The translations under genes and the position numbers were made by a program. Below, piece by piece: positions 10,912-22,574 of a DNA stretch of 64,000 nt. Where the stretch lies: NCBI GenBank assembly GCA_013821425.1, contig JACDGV010000014.1:1-64000 (forward strand), given 5' to 3'. Origin of the DNA: Nitrosospira sp. GTDB lineage: Bacteria > Pseudomonadota > Gammaproteobacteria > Burkholderiales > Nitrosomonadaceae. The notes under the pieces were generated by a model. That model did not search any database. It was not told the origin of the DNA and saw only the letters and a list, made by a program, of their open reading frames with translations. Numbering within the stretch: position 1 is the stretch's first letter; the number at the start of each line of letters is the position of its first letter.

Positions 10912-10926
10912 ATGAATGATATTCAT
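10912..10926. promoter_or_regulatory. candidate MetR binding site
   Basis: ATGAATGATATTCAT palindrome contains TGAA-N5-TTCA. Confidence 0.6.
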
Positions 10927-11037
10927 GGATTTTTTATTATATTTCATTTGATTCATAGATAAGTCTGCCACACAATCGTTACCTCTTGCAACTATGCTGT
11001 AATTTGCCTGCCACTGAGATATTAAGGAGAGCGCTAG

Positions 11038-13359
11038 ATGGCACTGACACACAACCTTGGTTTCCCTCGGATCGGCCCCCGCCGGGAATTGAAACGGGCG
11101 CTTGAGGCATACTGGCGCGGCGACTTGAACGATGATCAACTGCAGGCCACTGCGGCAGAGTTGCGGAAGAGCCACTGGATGCTGCAGCGCGACCTTGGCC
11201 TCGATCTGGTTCCGTGCGGCGATTTTGCGCTGTACGATCAAATGTTGAACATGACAGCGCTGCTCGGCGCAATTCCGGGGCGGTTTAACGCGGGAAGCAG
11301 CGGGACCGGGCTGGATTTATATTTTGCAATGGCGCGTGGAACATCGACTCAGCCAGCGATGGAGATGACCAAGTGGTTCGACACCAACTATCACTACATA
11401 GTACCGGAGTTCGACGCGCAAACTTCATTTCACATTGCTTCGGAACAACTGTTCAGGGAAGTTATGGAGGCAAAGGTGCTCGGAATTCCCCTGAAGGTAG
11501 TGTTGATTGGGCCGCTAACCTATTTATATCTCGGCAAGGAGACCGCGCCCGGCTTCAACCGCCTCGATTTGTTACCGCATCTGCTGCCTGTTTATTGCGA
11601 TATTCTTGCCCGGCTGGCATCTCTCGGCGTGGAATGGGTGCAAATGGACGAGCCGTTGCTGGCGCTGGACCTGGACGAAGACTGGCTGCATGGCCTGAGC
11701 CGGGCATATGCTGTCTTGCGGGAAGGCGGGACGAGCCCGCTGAAGTTGCCGAAATTGTTACTGGCGACCTATTTTGAAGCGGTGGATAATCACGTGGCGC
11801 GGTTAAAGGAGTTGCCGGTCGATGGCTTGCATATCGACCTTTGCCGCGCGCCGGCCCAGCTTGATACTTTTCTTGACGGCTATCCTGACAACAAAGTGCT
11901 ATCTCTGGGTGTCATTGATGGACGCAATGTATGGCGCGCGGATCTTGCCCATTCCTTCTCGGTTCTGTCCCGCGCACAATCCATCCTTGGAGAGAGATTA
12001 TGGATCGCGCCCAGTTGTTCCCTTCAGCACTGTCCCGTCGATCTCGAGCTGGAAACCCGTCTTGATGGGGAAATCAGAACCTGGCTGGCATTCTCGGTGC
12101 AGAAGCTAAGCGAGATAGCATCCCTTGGACGGGGTTTGAACCAGGGAGAAAGCGTAATACGTGACATACTGGCTGCTTCTACCCAGGCAAGAAAGTCGCG
12201 TACCCGGTCGCCACGCATTCACAACCCGGGAGTTCAGGAACGTTTGAAACTGCTGACCCGAAATGAAAGTGAACGCGCCCGCCCGTTCCCTGTGCGCCGA
12301 GTCCTCCAGCAACAGCGTTTTCAGCTTCCCCTTTTGCCCACTACAACCATTGGATCGTTTCCTCAGACCCAGGAGATCCGTCAGGCCAGGGCCGCATTCA
12401 AAAAAGGCGAACTCGGCAATTTGCAGTATCTCGAAGCGATGCGCGCCGAGATATGCCTGGCAATAAACAAACAGGAGAAAATCGGCCTGGATGTACTCGT
12501 CCATGGAGAGGCGGAGCGCAACGACATGGTGGAGTATTTTGGGGAGCAGCTGTGGGGCTATGCTTTTACCGAGTACGGATGGGTGCAAAGCTACGGATCA
12601 CGCTGCGTAAAGCCCCCCGTTCTCTATGGCGACATCTACCGGCCCGAGCCGATGACAGTAGACTGGACACAATATGCGCAAAGCCAGACCGTGAAGCCGG
12701 TCAAAGCCATGTTGACCGGCCCTGTGACCATGCTGATGTGGTCGTTCGTACGTGACGACCAACCGCGTTCCGTCACAGCCCTCCAGCTCGCACTCGCCAT
12801 CCGCGACGAAGTAGTCGACCTGGAACGGGCAGGTACCGGCATGATCCAGATTGACGAGCCGGCCTTTCGCGAGGGGTTGCCATTAAAAAAATACGACTGG
12901 AACGGATACCTGCAGTGGGCCGTGGAAGCATTCCGCGTTGCCAGTTCGGGTGTGAGGGACGACACCCAGATACATACGCATATGTGCTACTCGGAATTCC
13001 ACGATATTCTGCCCGCCATTGCCGCCATGGACGCGGATGTGATTACGATCGAGACGTCGCGCTCGCGGATGGAGTTGCTGAACGCGTTCGGAGAATTCAA
13101 GTACCCCAACGAGATAGGGCCTGGGGTATATGACATTCACTCCCCGCGGATTCCTCGCACGGGAGAAATCGTGGAATTGCTGGAGAAGGCGTGCCGGGTG
13201 ATAGATCCCGAGCAGCTATGGGTAAACCCTGACTGCGGCCTGAAAACGCGAAACTGGCCCGAGACCGTCACTGCGCTGAAGCGAATGGTTGAGGCTGCGC
13301 ATGTGTTGCGCGTCCGGGTGGGTGTTCGGGAAACTGAACGAGCCGGCGCACCAGCATGA
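11038..13359 (+). CDS. metE: 5-methyltetrahydropteroyltriglutamate--homocysteine methyltransferase (cobalamin-independent)
   Basis: [52 protein letters not shown]. Confidence 0.97.
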   Translation: MALTHNLGFPRIGPRRELKRALEAYWRGDLNDDQLQATAAELRKSHWMLQRDLGLDLVPCGDFALYDQMLNMTALLGAIPGRFNAGSSGTGLDLYFAMARGTSTQPAMEMTKWFDTNYHYIVPEFDAQTSFHIASEQLFREVMEAKVLGIPLKVVLIGPLTYLYLGKETAPGFNRLDLLPHLLPVYCDILARLASLGVEWVQMDEPLLALDLDEDWLHGLSRAYAVLREGGTSPLKLPKLLLATYFEAVDNHVARLKELPVDGLHIDLCRAPAQLDTFLDGYPDNKVLSLGVIDGRNVWRADLAHSFSVLSRAQSILGERLWIAPSCSLQHCPVDLELETRLDGEIRTWLAFSVQKLSEIASLGRGLNQGESVIRDILAASTQARKSRTRSPRIHNPGVQERLKLLTRNESERARPFPVRRVLQQQRFQLPLLPTTTIGSFPQTQEIRQARAAFKKGELGNLQYLEAMRAEICLAINKQEKIGLDVLVHGEAERNDMVEYFGEQLWGYAFTEYGWVQSYGSRCVKPPVLYGDIYRPEPMTVDWTQYAQSQTVKPVKAMLTGPVTMLMWSFVRDDQPRSVTALQLALAIRDEVVDLERAGTGMIQIDEPAFREGLPLKKYDWNGYLQWAVEAFRVASSGVRDDTQIHTHMCYSEFHDILPAIAAMDADVITIETSRSRMELLNAFGEFKYPNEIGPGVYDIHSPRIPRTGEIVELLEKACRVIDPEQLWVNPDCGLKTRNWPETVTALKRMVEAAHVLRVRVGVRETERAGAPA

Positions 13360-13452
13360 GCGAATCGTGGAGGTGAGATTCGATACATGCCAGGGAAGAA
13401 GGAGGGGCGACACCGGCGCTATGGCATATATGGCGCCTCCCGGCAGGGTTCC

Positions 13453-16089
13453 TCAGCTGTTTTCGAATGAGGTCTGTAGCACCTTTATCAGTTCTGTTTC
13501 CAGATGGATCAGTGTTCTAGACTTGTTCAATATGTTTCCCGTAACCAGAAACGTGTCTTCGGCGCGTTCGCCCAGGGTGTTGACCCTTGCGCTATGCACA
13601 TCTACGCCGAAGCGCACCAGCACTTGCGCGATACGCGACAGCAGGCCCGGCTGATCGCCCGCAACAATCGACAGGATATGGTATTCGCCTTTTTCATCGG
13701 GCTCGATATCGACCTCGGGCATAATGGGAAAATGCCTGAGATGGCGGCTCACACGTCCTTTCAGGGGCGGCTGCAATGGAGCCTGCTGCGCTAATTGCTG
13801 CGTCAGCTCATGCTCTATAAAGCCGAGGACGTTGGTGTCACCCTGCGCCACATCGAAAGGATCGAGCACGAGGAAGGTATCGAGAGCGTAGCCGTGTCGC
13901 GTGGTATGGACCTTGGCCTGGACGATATTGTAATCGATGTTATCGAAGAAACCGCAAATGCGGGCAAACAGGTCCGTCTGGCCGCCAGCGTAAACAAGTA
14001 CTTCAATTCCGGCTTTCGCTGGCGCAATGCGCGCCTTTACCACAGGTGCTGGCGGGCTCATTTGGTCAAGGAGGTGGCGCGTATGCCAGGCGATTTGCGT
14101 GGCATCATGCAGCAGCAGATAATCGGGGTCGAGCACAGACCAGAGCTGCTCAAACTCACTGGCGGGAATATTATCGGGCTGGAGCAGTTCCATGGCCTCG
14201 TTTTTGCGGCAAGTCAGAGTGCTGTCGGAATGAGCGACTTCGCCGCACAGATGACGCTGCGCCGCCCGGAACAAATCCTCGAGCAGCTTGTTTTTCCATG
14301 CGTTCCATACTTTCGGACTGGTGCCTCGTATATCCGCGACGGTGAGCAGGTAAAGCGCAATTAGTGCCCGTTCGCTGCGCATATGCGCAGCGAAGCCCGC
14401 GAGCACTTCCGGGTCTGATATATCTTTTTTTTGCGCCGTACTCGACATGACGAGATGATTCTCCACGAGCCATGCAACCAGATCCGTGTCTTCCGGCAAC
14501 ATTTTGTGATGCTGGCAGAAACGCCTCGCGTCCTTCTTCCCAAGCACCGAGTGGTTTCCCTGTCGCCCCTTGGCAATGTCGTGGAATAGCGCGGCGAGAT
14601 AGAGCACCTCCGGTCTTTTGAATTGCCTGATGAGCCGGCTGCATAGTGGATATTCGTGAGTGAACTCCGGCGCCATGAACCGGCGCAGATTTCTCACGAC
14701 CATCAGAATATGCTCATCCACGGTATAGACGTGAAACAGATCATGTTGCATCTGGCCGACAATACGTCCGAATGCCGGAATGTAGCGTCCAAGAATGCCA
14801 TAACGATTCATCAGGCGAAGCTCACGGGTTAGCCCGCGCGGCTGGCGCAGGATTTCCATGAAGAGGGCACGATTGAGCGGGTGCCGTCGGAATGCCGCAT
14901 TAATGAGCGGGGCCGCGCGCCACATTGCCCGCAGCGTGGCTGCACTGCGAGCCTTAAGGCCGGGGCGTTGTTGCAGCAACAAAACGCTTTCAAGGATGGC
15001 AATCGGATGCTGGCGGAAAACATTCTCGTGGCAGATTTCCAGCAATTCCCCTCGCTGACGAAAACGTTCGTTGATAATCACCGGAACCGCATCCGGGTCA
15101 GGAAAAATCTCGGCGCGCAAAGTGTGCAACAGAATAGTATTGATCTGTGTTACGCCCTTGGCAGCCCGGTAATACCGCTGCATCAGCATTTCGCTTGGGC
15201 GGCGCGGCGGTTTACCGGATATGTCGAGTTCGTCGGCGAGAGGAGTCTGATAATCGAACAGCAACCTGTCTTCGCGCCTCCCGGAGAGGTAATGCAGGCG
15301 GATGCGGAGATCCTGAAGAACGGCGCGATGGCGTTGCGCGAGACGGGCTTCCTGATGGGTAATGAAGCCGCCATCGGAAAGATTGGCCCAGGATTTTCCC
15401 ATCCCCGCAGCGCGGCTTACCCAGAGGATATTTTGTAAATCCCGAAGCCCGCCGGGGCTTTCCTTTATATTCGGCTCAAGATTGGAGGTTGCGTCCTGAT
15501 ACCGCCCATGGCGTTGCTCCTGCTCAAGCTGCTTGGCTATGAAAAACGGAACGGGTTCAAGCATCGCCTGCATGGAATAAAAAAATTCGTCAAACAGCCG
15601 ACGACGCCCTGCAAGTTGCCGGGCCTCCAGCAAGCTGGTCTGTACCGTGATATCTTTGACGGCCTCTTCAGCGCATTCAGCTATCGTGCGTATGCTGTGC
15701 CCGATATCCAGCCCGATATCCCACAACAATCTGACCCATTGTTCCAGCCGCATTTTAGTAGGGCCATCTAAACCGGTGGTCCCCCTTTCCGTCGACAGCA
15801 ACACAAGCAAGTCTATGTCGGAGTGGGGGAAAAGCTCTCGCCTGCCATAACCCCCCACTGCCAGCAGGGCAATGGAATCCGGCATCGCCATTCCCTGCCA
15901 GACCTGCCGCAGGATACCGTCGACCAACCGGCTGTGGCAGTGCAGCAGCCCAGCGCCGTTGCCGTTATCGCTATAGCGATGGCGTAAAATCTCGCGCCCC
16001 TGAAGCAATGACTTTTTGATTGACTCGGCATCGAGAGGGCTCGGCAGCAGCCTTGTATGTCTTATATCAAGCGCTCCGTGGAAAATCAT
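13453..16089 (-). CDS. glnD: bifunctional [protein-PII] uridylyltransferase/uridylyl-removing enzyme
   Basis: AVGGYGRRELFPHSDIDLL nucleotidyltransferase, HDIAKGRQGNHS HD domain, two C-terminal ACT domains. Confidence 0.96.
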   Translation of the reverse strand: MIFHGALDIRHTRLLPSPLDAESIKKSLLQGREILRHRYSDNGNGAGLLHCHSRLVDGILRQVWQGMAMPDSIALLAVGGYGRRELFPHSDIDLLVLLSTERGTTGLDGPTKMRLEQWVRLLWDIGLDIGHSIRTIAECAEEAVKDITVQTSLLEARQLAGRRRLFDEFFYSMQAMLEPVPFFIAKQLEQEQRHGRYQDATSNLEPNIKESPGGLRDLQNILWVSRAAGMGKSWANLSDGGFITHQEARLAQRHRAVLQDLRIRLHYLSGRREDRLLFDYQTPLADELDISGKPPRRPSEMLMQRYYRAAKGVTQINTILLHTLRAEIFPDPDAVPVIINERFRQRGELLEICHENVFRQHPIAILESVLLLQQRPGLKARSAATLRAMWRAAPLINAAFRRHPLNRALFMEILRQPRGLTRELRLMNRYGILGRYIPAFGRIVGQMQHDLFHVYTVDEHILMVVRNLRRFMAPEFTHEYPLCSRLIRQFKRPEVLYLAALFHDIAKGRQGNHSVLGKKDARRFCQHHKMLPEDTDLVAWLVENHLVMSSTAQKKDISDPEVLAGFAAHMRSERALIALYLLTVADIRGTSPKVWNAWKNKLLEDLFRAAQRHLCGEVAHSDSTLTCRKNEAMELLQPDNIPASEFEQLWSVLDPDYLLLHDATQIAWHTRHLLDQMSPPAPVVKARIAPAKAGIEVLVYAGGQTDLFARICGFFDNIDYNIVQAKVHTTRHGYALDTFLVLDPFDVAQGDTNVLGFIEHELTQQLAQQAPLQPPLKGRVSRHLRHFPIMPEVDIEPDEKGEYHILSIVAGDQPGLLSRIAQVLVRFGVDVHSARVNTLGERAEDTFLVTGNILNKSRTLIHLETELIKVLQTSFENS

Positions 16090-16886
16090 GAATGGAATGA
16101 TGGCTTCGGTGGCGCACCGGCGGACAGGGTCAGCACTTCATATCCGGTTTCGGTAACCAGCACGGTATGCTCCCACTGCGCTGACAGGCTATGATCCTTG
16201 GTAACGATGGTCCAGCCGTCGGCCATTTGGCGTATGGAAGCTTTCCCCGCATTGATCATCGGCTCCACGGTAAAAATCATTCCTGCTTTTAGTCGCAGCC
16301 CAGTACTGAGCTGGCCATAGTGCAGCACCTGCGGCTCCTCGTGGAACTTCGCGCCAATACCATGGCCGCAAAATTCCCTCACTATGCTGTATCCGTGCCT
16401 TTCCGCGAAGCGCTGGATAGCGTGGCCGATGTCGCCCAAATGTTTTCCCGCTTTGATTTCCTCAATTCCGCGCCACATGGATTCATAGGTGACCTCACAT
16501 AGGCGCCTTGCCTGAATCCCCGGGTCACTAACGTAGAACATGCGGCTGGTATCGCCGTGATACTCATCTTTTATCACGGTTACGTCAATGTTGACGATAT
16601 CGCCGGACTTGAGCCTTTTCGGTCCGGGCACTCCATGGCAAACCTGATGATTGACCGAGGTGCAAATGGATTTCGGATACGGGGAATATCCGGGCGGAGC
16701 ATAATCAAGCGGGGCGGGGATAACGCCCTGAACGTTTACCATATAGTCATGACAAAGCGCGTCGAGTTCATCAGTCGTGACTCCGGGCTTAACGAAAGGC
16801 GTGATGTAATCCAGCACCTCGGATGCAAGTTTACCCGCGACTCGCATTTTTTCTATTTCCGGGGGTGTCTTAATGGACACAGTCAT
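16086..16886 (-). CDS. map: type I methionine aminopeptidase
   Basis: MTVSIKTPPEIEKMRVAGKLASEVLDYI, VNHQVCHGVPGPKRLKSGDIVNIDVTV, GHGIGAKFHEEPQV. Confidence 0.96.
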   Translation of the reverse strand: MTVSIKTPPEIEKMRVAGKLASEVLDYITPFVKPGVTTDELDALCHDYMVNVQGVIPAPLDYAPPGYSPYPKSICTSVNHQVCHGVPGPKRLKSGDIVNIDVTVIKDEYHGDTSRMFYVSDPGIQARRLCEVTYESMWRGIEEIKAGKHLGDIGHAIQRFAERHGYSIVREFCGHGIGAKFHEEPQVLHYGQLSTGLRLKAGMIFTVEPMINAGKASIRQMADGWTIVTKDHSLSAQWEHTVLVTETGYEVLTLSAGAPPKPSFHS

Positions 16887-17212
16887 AATGTCGGCTTCCA
16901 GACGAAATAAACGAGAACGTATAATTGGGGATGAAGCATCGCATTGCAAGAGCCCGCCTTGCTCGCGGAATCTGACTACGAAAGGGGTAAATTGTTTTTG
17001 CCGTTAGAGAACCATCGTCAAGTTCCCCGGCCTGGCTCACTCCGAGGGTTAATGGCCAGCGGATGGCCCGCCCCTGTGAGAGCTTTATCGCAGCGCGCGC
17101 CCTGGGTTGCAAGAGGAATCAGGAGCGATCCGCGCCAAATTATTCACAAGGCCGGCGCGTAAGCTATTCACCCCGCCGCTTCCTTGTTATGCCCGCATCC
17201 AGGTCTTCAAGG

Positions 17213-17818
17213 TCACCTCTCCCGTGATTCGCACCGGGTTGTCTCAACCTCGCTCCCTGGAAACTCCTCTTTTAGCTCACTGATCTGTCTGACAACGTTT
17301 TCCGGTGGATCGCGCAAGACCAGTTTCGTTTGTTCCAGGCTATGCTCTCCGATGATTGCCGACCTGACCCTTTTGTTTCTGAGCGCGGCCAGGAAATTGC
17401 TCGCCTCATCCATGCTGGCAAAAAAGCCGAAGGAGATCGCATTGTTCCACTCGCTATTGTCCTGGACATGGGAGTAAGCGTTGATTCCCAATCCCCTGAG
17501 CTCCCCCATTTTTATTTGTGCGTGCTGCTTGTCCCTGAGGGGAGGCATGTACACCCAGTAGCCTGCAACTTTTCCCACTGTTTTTCGTTTTATCCATTCG
17601 TCCAGTTGCCGCTCAGCAATCGCCGCATCCACGCGCTCCAGGTCCGCATCAATAAAGTTTCCCCATTTCAGACAGGTGGCGGGAACCGCTAATGTCCTGA
17701 TTTTTTCAGGTTGAAGCTCCGGCGCAAGTTGCATTTGCACAAATGTGCCGGGTCCCCAAAGAATATAACCCGCGACGACCAGGTTGATAAACAACAATAA
17801 GAAAAATAATGTTTTCAT
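17213..17818 (-). CDS. SPOR-domain-like membrane-anchored protein
   Basis: N-terminal TM; WVYMPPLRDKQHAQIKMGELRGLGINAYSHVQ SPOR-like repeat region. Confidence 0.7.
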   Translation of the reverse strand: MKTLFFLLLFINLVVAGYILWGPGTFVQMQLAPELQPEKIRTLAVPATCLKWGNFIDADLERVDAAIAERQLDEWIKRKTVGKVAGYWVYMPPLRDKQHAQIKMGELRGLGINAYSHVQDNSEWNNAISFGFFASMDEASNFLAALRNKRVRSAIIGEHSLEQTKLVLRDPPENVVRQISELKEEFPGSEVETTRCESRER

Positions 17819-17880
17819 CTGCCCATGAGTTATGGTTGTGAACCAGCCGGCACCTTGTTAAAATGCAATGTTAATAGCAT

Positions 17881-18568
17881 GGTTATGATTTTTCCAGGAG
17901 CGTCAGAAATGCGTGGCATGAAATTAGCTTCGAACGTCATGATATTGGCCGCACTAATGCTATCCAATCAGGTCTTCGCCGACACGGCTCCCGGCGCGGA
18001 TAAGTCCCAGGGGGACGCAGCTAAAGGCGAGCAAATTGCGACGCAGGTTTGCGCCGCATGTCACGGCGCCGACGGCAACAGCGTTATGCCCGCAAATCCA
18101 AGCCTGGCTGGGCAGTATGCGGAGTATATCACCAAGCAGCTGAATAATTTCAAATCACAGGACGGTCAGCGCCCCGAGCGCGAAAACGCGGTCATGAGTG
18201 CCATGGTCGCAGGATTATCACCTGATGACATGAAGGATCTCGGCGCTTACTATGCCCAGCAGACGCCCAGGCCGGGAGTGGCGAGGGACAAATCGCTGGC
18301 GGAGCAGGGTGAACGGATATATCGCGGCGGCAACCTCGATACGGGCGTGCCAGCCTGTGCCGGATGCCATTCTCCTAACGGCGTGGGAATTCCGCCCAGG
18401 TATCCGCGCCTTGCCGGGCAACATTCGGAATATACACGCGCGCAATTAAAAGCGTTTAGGACCGAAGAGCGTACCAGGGATGTCTCCAACGAGATGCACA
18501 TGATCGCCACGCGCATGAGCGTGAGAGAAATGCATGCGGTATCGGAATTTATCTCCGGCTTGCGATAA
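17881..18568 (+). CDS. di-heme cytochrome c4-type protein
   Basis: two CXXCH motifs (CAACH, CAGCH), signal peptide; exact start uncertain within ORF 17825..18568. Confidence 0.88.
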
Positions 18569-18595
18569 ATCGCGAAACGAATCTCCAAGCCGTGC

Positions 18596-18626
18596 AAAGG
18601 CACCCCGGATAATCGGTTGCCTTTTT
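18596..18626. terminator. bidirectional terminator between convergent cytochrome c4 and hemL
   Basis: aaaggca...tgccttttta hairpin. Confidence 0.6.
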
Positions 18627-19905
18627 ATTTCCAGCTGGCGAATATCTGTTCAGCGGCCAGTAATGTTTTGCCGATTTCAGCATTTCCGTGCGTGGCCGAG
18701 ACAAATCCCGCTTCAAATGCCGACGGGGCGAAATAAATGCCTTCCCGAAGCATGGAATGGAAAAAGCGATTAAATGCTTCTCTATCGCAACTCATTACAT
18801 CAGCATAACTTGCCGGCAGGTTTTCCCGGAAATAGAGACCGAACATGCCGCCGATCGCCTGGGCGCAAAAAACAATGCCATGTTTTTTAGCAATTGCCGC
18901 GAGGCCTTGGGTGAGCTCGCGCGTGATACCGGAAAGTCTTTCATAGAAACCCGGCATTTGCACCAGTCTCAACGTGGCAAGCCCGGCGGCTACCGCGACG
19001 GGATTGCCCGAAAGCGTGCCGGCCTGGTATACGGCACCCAATGGTGCCAGGGACTGCATAATGTCCCTTCGCCCTCCGAACGCCGCCATTGGCATGCCCC
19101 CGCCGATTACCTTGCCGAGCGTGGTCAGATCGGGTGTGATGCCGTAAAGCCCTTGGGCACACCCCAATCCAACGCGGAAGCCCGTCATTACTTCGTCAAA
19201 GATCAGCACGCTGCCGTGCTGGGTGCATAGCTGGCGCAAGCCCGGCAGGAAGCCGAAGTCTGGCGCTACCAGGTTCATATTGCCTGCCACGGGCTCGACG
19301 ATCACGGCGGCGATCTCGTCGCCGAATTGTCCGAATGCCTGTTCTACCCCGGCGAGATCGTTGTAATCCAGTACCATTGTGCTGGAAACGGTCTCTGCCG
19401 GAACGCCGGCGGAACTTGGGTGACCGAATGTCAATGCCCCCGAACCCGCCTTCACGAGTAGGGCGTCGTCATGGCCATGGTAGCAACCCTCGAATTTGAT
19501 GATGCGGCTTCGGCCGGTATAGCCCCGCGCCAGGCGAATCGCGCTCATCGTCGCTTCAGTTCCGGAACTCACCAGCCGTACTTGCTCGATTGAAGACACG
19601 AGTCTGCACAGCAGCTTTGCTATCTCCAACTCGGCCTCGGTGGGCGCACCAAAAGTCAATCCTTTCTGTGCTGCTGTCTGCACCGCCTCGATCACTTCGG
19701 GATGGGCATGGCCAAGGATTAGCGGACCCCAGGAGCCGACGTAGTCTATGTAGACCTTCCCGTCCGCATCCCACACAAGGGGCCCCTGCCCCCGCTGGAA
19801 AAAAACAGGCGTCCCGCCCACTGACTTGAAAGCGCGAACCGGTGAGTTAACGCCGCCGGGGATATATTCCTGAGACTGTTCAAATAACTGCTGATTACGT
19901 GACAT
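18625..19905 (-). CDS. hemL: glutamate-1-semialdehyde 2,1-aminomutase
   Basis: [52 protein letters not shown]. Confidence 0.97.
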   Translation of the reverse strand: MSRNQQLFEQSQEYIPGGVNSPVRAFKSVGGTPVFFQRGQGPLVWDADGKVYIDYVGSWGPLILGHAHPEVIEAVQTAAQKGLTFGAPTEAELEIAKLLCRLVSSIEQVRLVSSGTEATMSAIRLARGYTGRSRIIKFEGCYHGHDDALLVKAGSGALTFGHPSSAGVPAETVSSTMVLDYNDLAGVEQAFGQFGDEIAAVIVEPVAGNMNLVAPDFGFLPGLRQLCTQHGSVLIFDEVMTGFRVGLGCAQGLYGITPDLTTLGKVIGGGMPMAAFGGRRDIMQSLAPLGAVYQAGTLSGNPVAVAAGLATLRLVQMPGFYERLSGITRELTQGLAAIAKKHGIVFCAQAIGGMFGLYFRENLPASYADVMSCDREAFNRFFHSMLREGIYFAPSAFEAGFVSATHGNAEIGKTLLAAEQIFASWK

Positions 19906-20566
19906 TGGTGGATAACCTCTGATGAGCAATGGAGTACTCGTTTTGCCTGAATAACCGGGAAATTTTCTCTGCTGCAGACTGGATGTCCTGCGCCGTGAAT
20001 AAAGCGCTGCTGACAGCCACCGCGTTGGCGCCCCGCCGTTGCAGCTCAACGGCGTTAGACGAGTCAATTCCTCCTATGGCGACAATGGGGACCAGTAGTT
20101 GCTGCTTGGCGTGATGCAGCAGTTCCATGGGCGCGCCCACGGCGTGAGGCTTGGTTACCGAAGCAAAAAAAGCACCGAAGGCCACATAATCCGCGCCGCA
20201 ACCCTCGGCCTCCACGGCATGCTCCAGTCGATCATAACAGGAAACTCCTATAATCCTGGTGCATCCAAGGCGCCTGCGCGCTGCAGTGACGGAGGTATCC
20301 TGCCGCCCTAAATGCACCCCATCGGCGTCTGCGGCAATCGCAAGATCAATGTAATCGTTGACAATGAAGGGTACGTGAAATTTGCGGCAAAGACGAGCAA
20401 GTAAACGGGCCTGCTCCCAACGCAGCGTGGCCTCGTTTGTCTTGCTACGGTACTGGACCAGGCTGGCGCCACCCTCCAGGACCTGCTGCGTGATCGCGGC
20501 CAGTCTGGCAGTGTCGGCCATATCCGGCGTGATCGCATATAAACCGTCAATCTCCATCCGGGCCAT
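19895..20566 (-). CDS. thiE: thiamine phosphate synthase
   Basis: [38 protein letters not shown]. Confidence 0.95.
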   Translation of the reverse strand: MARMEIDGLYAITPDMADTARLAAITQQVLEGGASLVQYRSKTNEATLRWEQARLLARLCRKFHVPFIVNDYIDLAIAADADGVHLGRQDTSVTAARRRLGCTRIIGVSCYDRLEHAVEAEGCGADYVAFGAFFASVTKPHAVGAPMELLHHAKQQLLVPIVAIGGIDSSNAVELQRRGANAVAVSSALFTAQDIQSAAEKISRLFRQNEYSIAHQRLSTNVT

Positions 20567-21401
20567 CCTGCTTTTTCCCCTCTTCGGGATCGGCCTCGTC
20601 GCGGGCCCAGAATAGCCGGTCTGGGAGATACTGTCCCATCCCCGGACGAAACCCGGCTTTAAGCGTGTGCCATGTATATTCCTGGGCTTCATACACCCCT
20701 TCGGCAATGGACAAGCCGTTCGCAAGACCGGCGGCGATTGCGGAGGCAAGGGTGCAGCCCGATCCATGGTAAGAGCCTGCAAGCCGCTCCCAGGAGTCCG
20801 TGCGGAGGAGGCCGTCGGTTCCGTACAAATTGTTAACCACCTGTGACGTATTTTCGTGCGTTCCCGTAATTAATACGTATTCACAACCCATGCGCAAAAG
20901 CCGGATCGCGCACTGACTTAAATCCGGCATGTCCTCGTCATCTTCATCATCCTGGGCAAGCCGTCTTGCTTCCAGGCTATTGGGAGTAATAATGGTTGCC
21001 TGGGGGAGCAGCAGTTCGCGCATCGCCAGTATCATTTCCTCGCTGGCGAGTTCATCGCCGCGACCGGAGGCGAGCACGGGGTCCAGTACCAGAGGAATGT
21101 TGGGATAGTCGGAAATGACTTCGGCAATGGCCGCGATAATTTCAACGCTGCCCAGCAACCCGATCTTGAAAACATTAACGGGCATGTCTTCCAGGATCGC
21201 TCGCGCCTGATCTGCCACCCAGTCCGCATCCAGTGCCATTATGTCATCGACCCCCGCGGTATCCTGCACGGTTATGGCCGTTATCACCGACAAGGGGTGG
21301 CACCCCATGCTGGCAAGAGCGAGAACATCGGCCTGTATGCCGGCACCACCGGTAGAGTCGCTGGCAGCGAAAGAAAGTACTGTGGGGGGTGGCTGAGACA
21401 T
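20547..21401 (-). CDS. thiD: hydroxymethylpyrimidine/phosphomethylpyrimidine kinase
   Basis: VLSFAASDSTGGAGIQADVLALASMGCHPLSVITAITVQDT; GSGCTLASAIAAGLA. Confidence 0.95.
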   Translation of the reverse strand: MSQPPPTVLSFAASDSTGGAGIQADVLALASMGCHPLSVITAITVQDTAGVDDIMALDADWVADQARAILEDMPVNVFKIGLLGSVEIIAAIAEVISDYPNIPLVLDPVLASGRGDELASEEMILAMRELLLPQATIITPNSLEARRLAQDDEDDEDMPDLSQCAIRLLRMGCEYVLITGTHENTSQVVNNLYGTDGLLRTDSWERLAGSYHGSGCTLASAIAAGLANGLSIAEGVYEAQEYTWHTLKAGFRPGMGQYLPDRLFWARDEADPEEGKKQDGPDGD

Positions 21402-21449
21402 GAGCTAATACCGTAAAATAACATTTTAACCTAATTACTCTCACTCATC

Positions 21450-21638
21450 ATGCCCACTACCGAAACTCGCGTTTACCGTTGTTTCATGTGCCTCATTTGC
21501 GGCTTCGTTTATGACGAAGCCGAAGGGTCGCCACAAGAAGGCATTCCTCCTGGTACTCTGTGGGAAGACGTTCCGATGAACTGGACCTGCCCCGAATGTG
21601 CCGCGCGCAAGGAGGATTTCGAGATGGTGGAAATCTAG
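21450..21638 (+). CDS. rubredoxin
   Basis: CLICGFVYDEAEG...WTCPECAARKEDFEMVEI. Confidence 0.95.
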   Translation: MPTTETRVYRCFMCLICGFVYDEAEGSPQEGIPPGTLWEDVPMNWTCPECAARKEDFEMVEI

Positions 21639-22028
21639 ATGCGCCTCCTTCATGTCATGCTGCGTGTCGGCGATCTCGAAAAGTCACTTGCTTTCTATAC
21701 CGACGTGCTGGGGATGAAAGTGCTGCGCCGGAAAGATTACCCCGAGGGAAAATTCACCCTCGCGTTTGTTGGTTACCAGGATGAGGAGGACGGCGCGGTA
21801 TTGGAACTGACCCACAATTGGGACACTAAACAATACGATCTGGGAAATGGCTATGGACATATCGCTGTCGAAGTGGACAACGCCTACCATGCCTGCGAGG
21901 AAGTGAAGAAGCGCGGCGGCAAGGTTACCCGGGAGGCGGGGCCCATGAAGCATGGTGCCACTATCATTGCGTTCGTGGAAGATCCGGACGGTTACAAGAT
22001 CGAGTTCATACAGAAAAAAACAGTGTAG
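21639..22028 (+). CDS. gloA: lactoylglutathione lyase (glyoxalase I)
   Basis: [46 protein letters not shown]. Confidence 0.95.
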   Translation: MRLLHVMLRVGDLEKSLAFYTDVLGMKVLRRKDYPEGKFTLAFVGYQDEEDGAVLELTHNWDTKQYDLGNGYGHIAVEVDNAYHACEEVKKRGGKVTREAGPMKHGATIIAFVEDPDGYKIEFIQKKTV

Positions 22029-22205
22029 GAATCGCTGAACACGTTGCGTCTGCAACGGGGAGCGTCGCCCACGGTTCGCCGTGATGTGAATCTCACCACA
22101 TCTTCGTACGGTCAAAATATCGCAAGCAGTGACATCGACGACCCGTCGAATCGCGAGAGATGCGGATTCCGCGGAAGGACGGCAGAGAGTGAGTGGGAGG
22201 TCAAT

Positions 22206-22562
22206 ATGCTGTACATATTATTGATTATTGAACCGGATGGGCAAAGGCTGACCCGGTCCGCAGAGGAAGGGCGTCAACTCTACGAGCGTATGTGCCGCTT
22301 TGCCGAGGATCTGAAGGCCCGCGGTTTACTGGTGGCCAGCGAGTCGCTGCGGTCCAACGCCGAGGGCGCCCGCATTCAGGTGCGCGGTGGCAAGCGCACG
22401 CTTATCGATGGCCCGTTCTCGGAATCTAAGGAGATGGTGGGTGGCTTTTTTCTTCTTGATTGCCAGAGCAAGGAGGAGGCGATCGCCATCGGCAGCGAGT
22501 GTCCCGCGGCCGAATGGGCAACAGTGGAGGTGCGGGAGGTCGGCCCTTGCCATGGAGGGTGA
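22206..22562 (+). CDS. YCII/DGPF-domain protein
   Basis: MLYILLIIEPDGQRLT...TLIDGPFSESKEMVGGFFLLDCQSKEEAIAI DGPF-type motif. Confidence 0.88.
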   Translation: MLYILLIIEPDGQRLTRSAEEGRQLYERMCRFAEDLKARGLLVASESLRSNAEGARIQVRGGKRTLIDGPFSESKEMVGGFFLLDCQSKEEAIAIGSECPAAEWATVEVREVGPCHGG

Positions 22563-22574
22563 GGCAAAAAAAAT

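Noticed and set aside
11443-11454. GAACAACTGTTC match to the mutasome operator half-site
   Set aside because: Lies inside metE coding sequence (EQLFRE) with no SOS gene nearby; likely chance.
18688-19230. 180-aa plus-strand ORF
   Set aside because: Antisense to hemL; no family signal.
21402-21449. possible TPP riboswitch upstream of thiD-thiE
   Set aside because: Only about 48 bp between thiD and the divergent rubredoxin gene, too short, and no thi-box seen.
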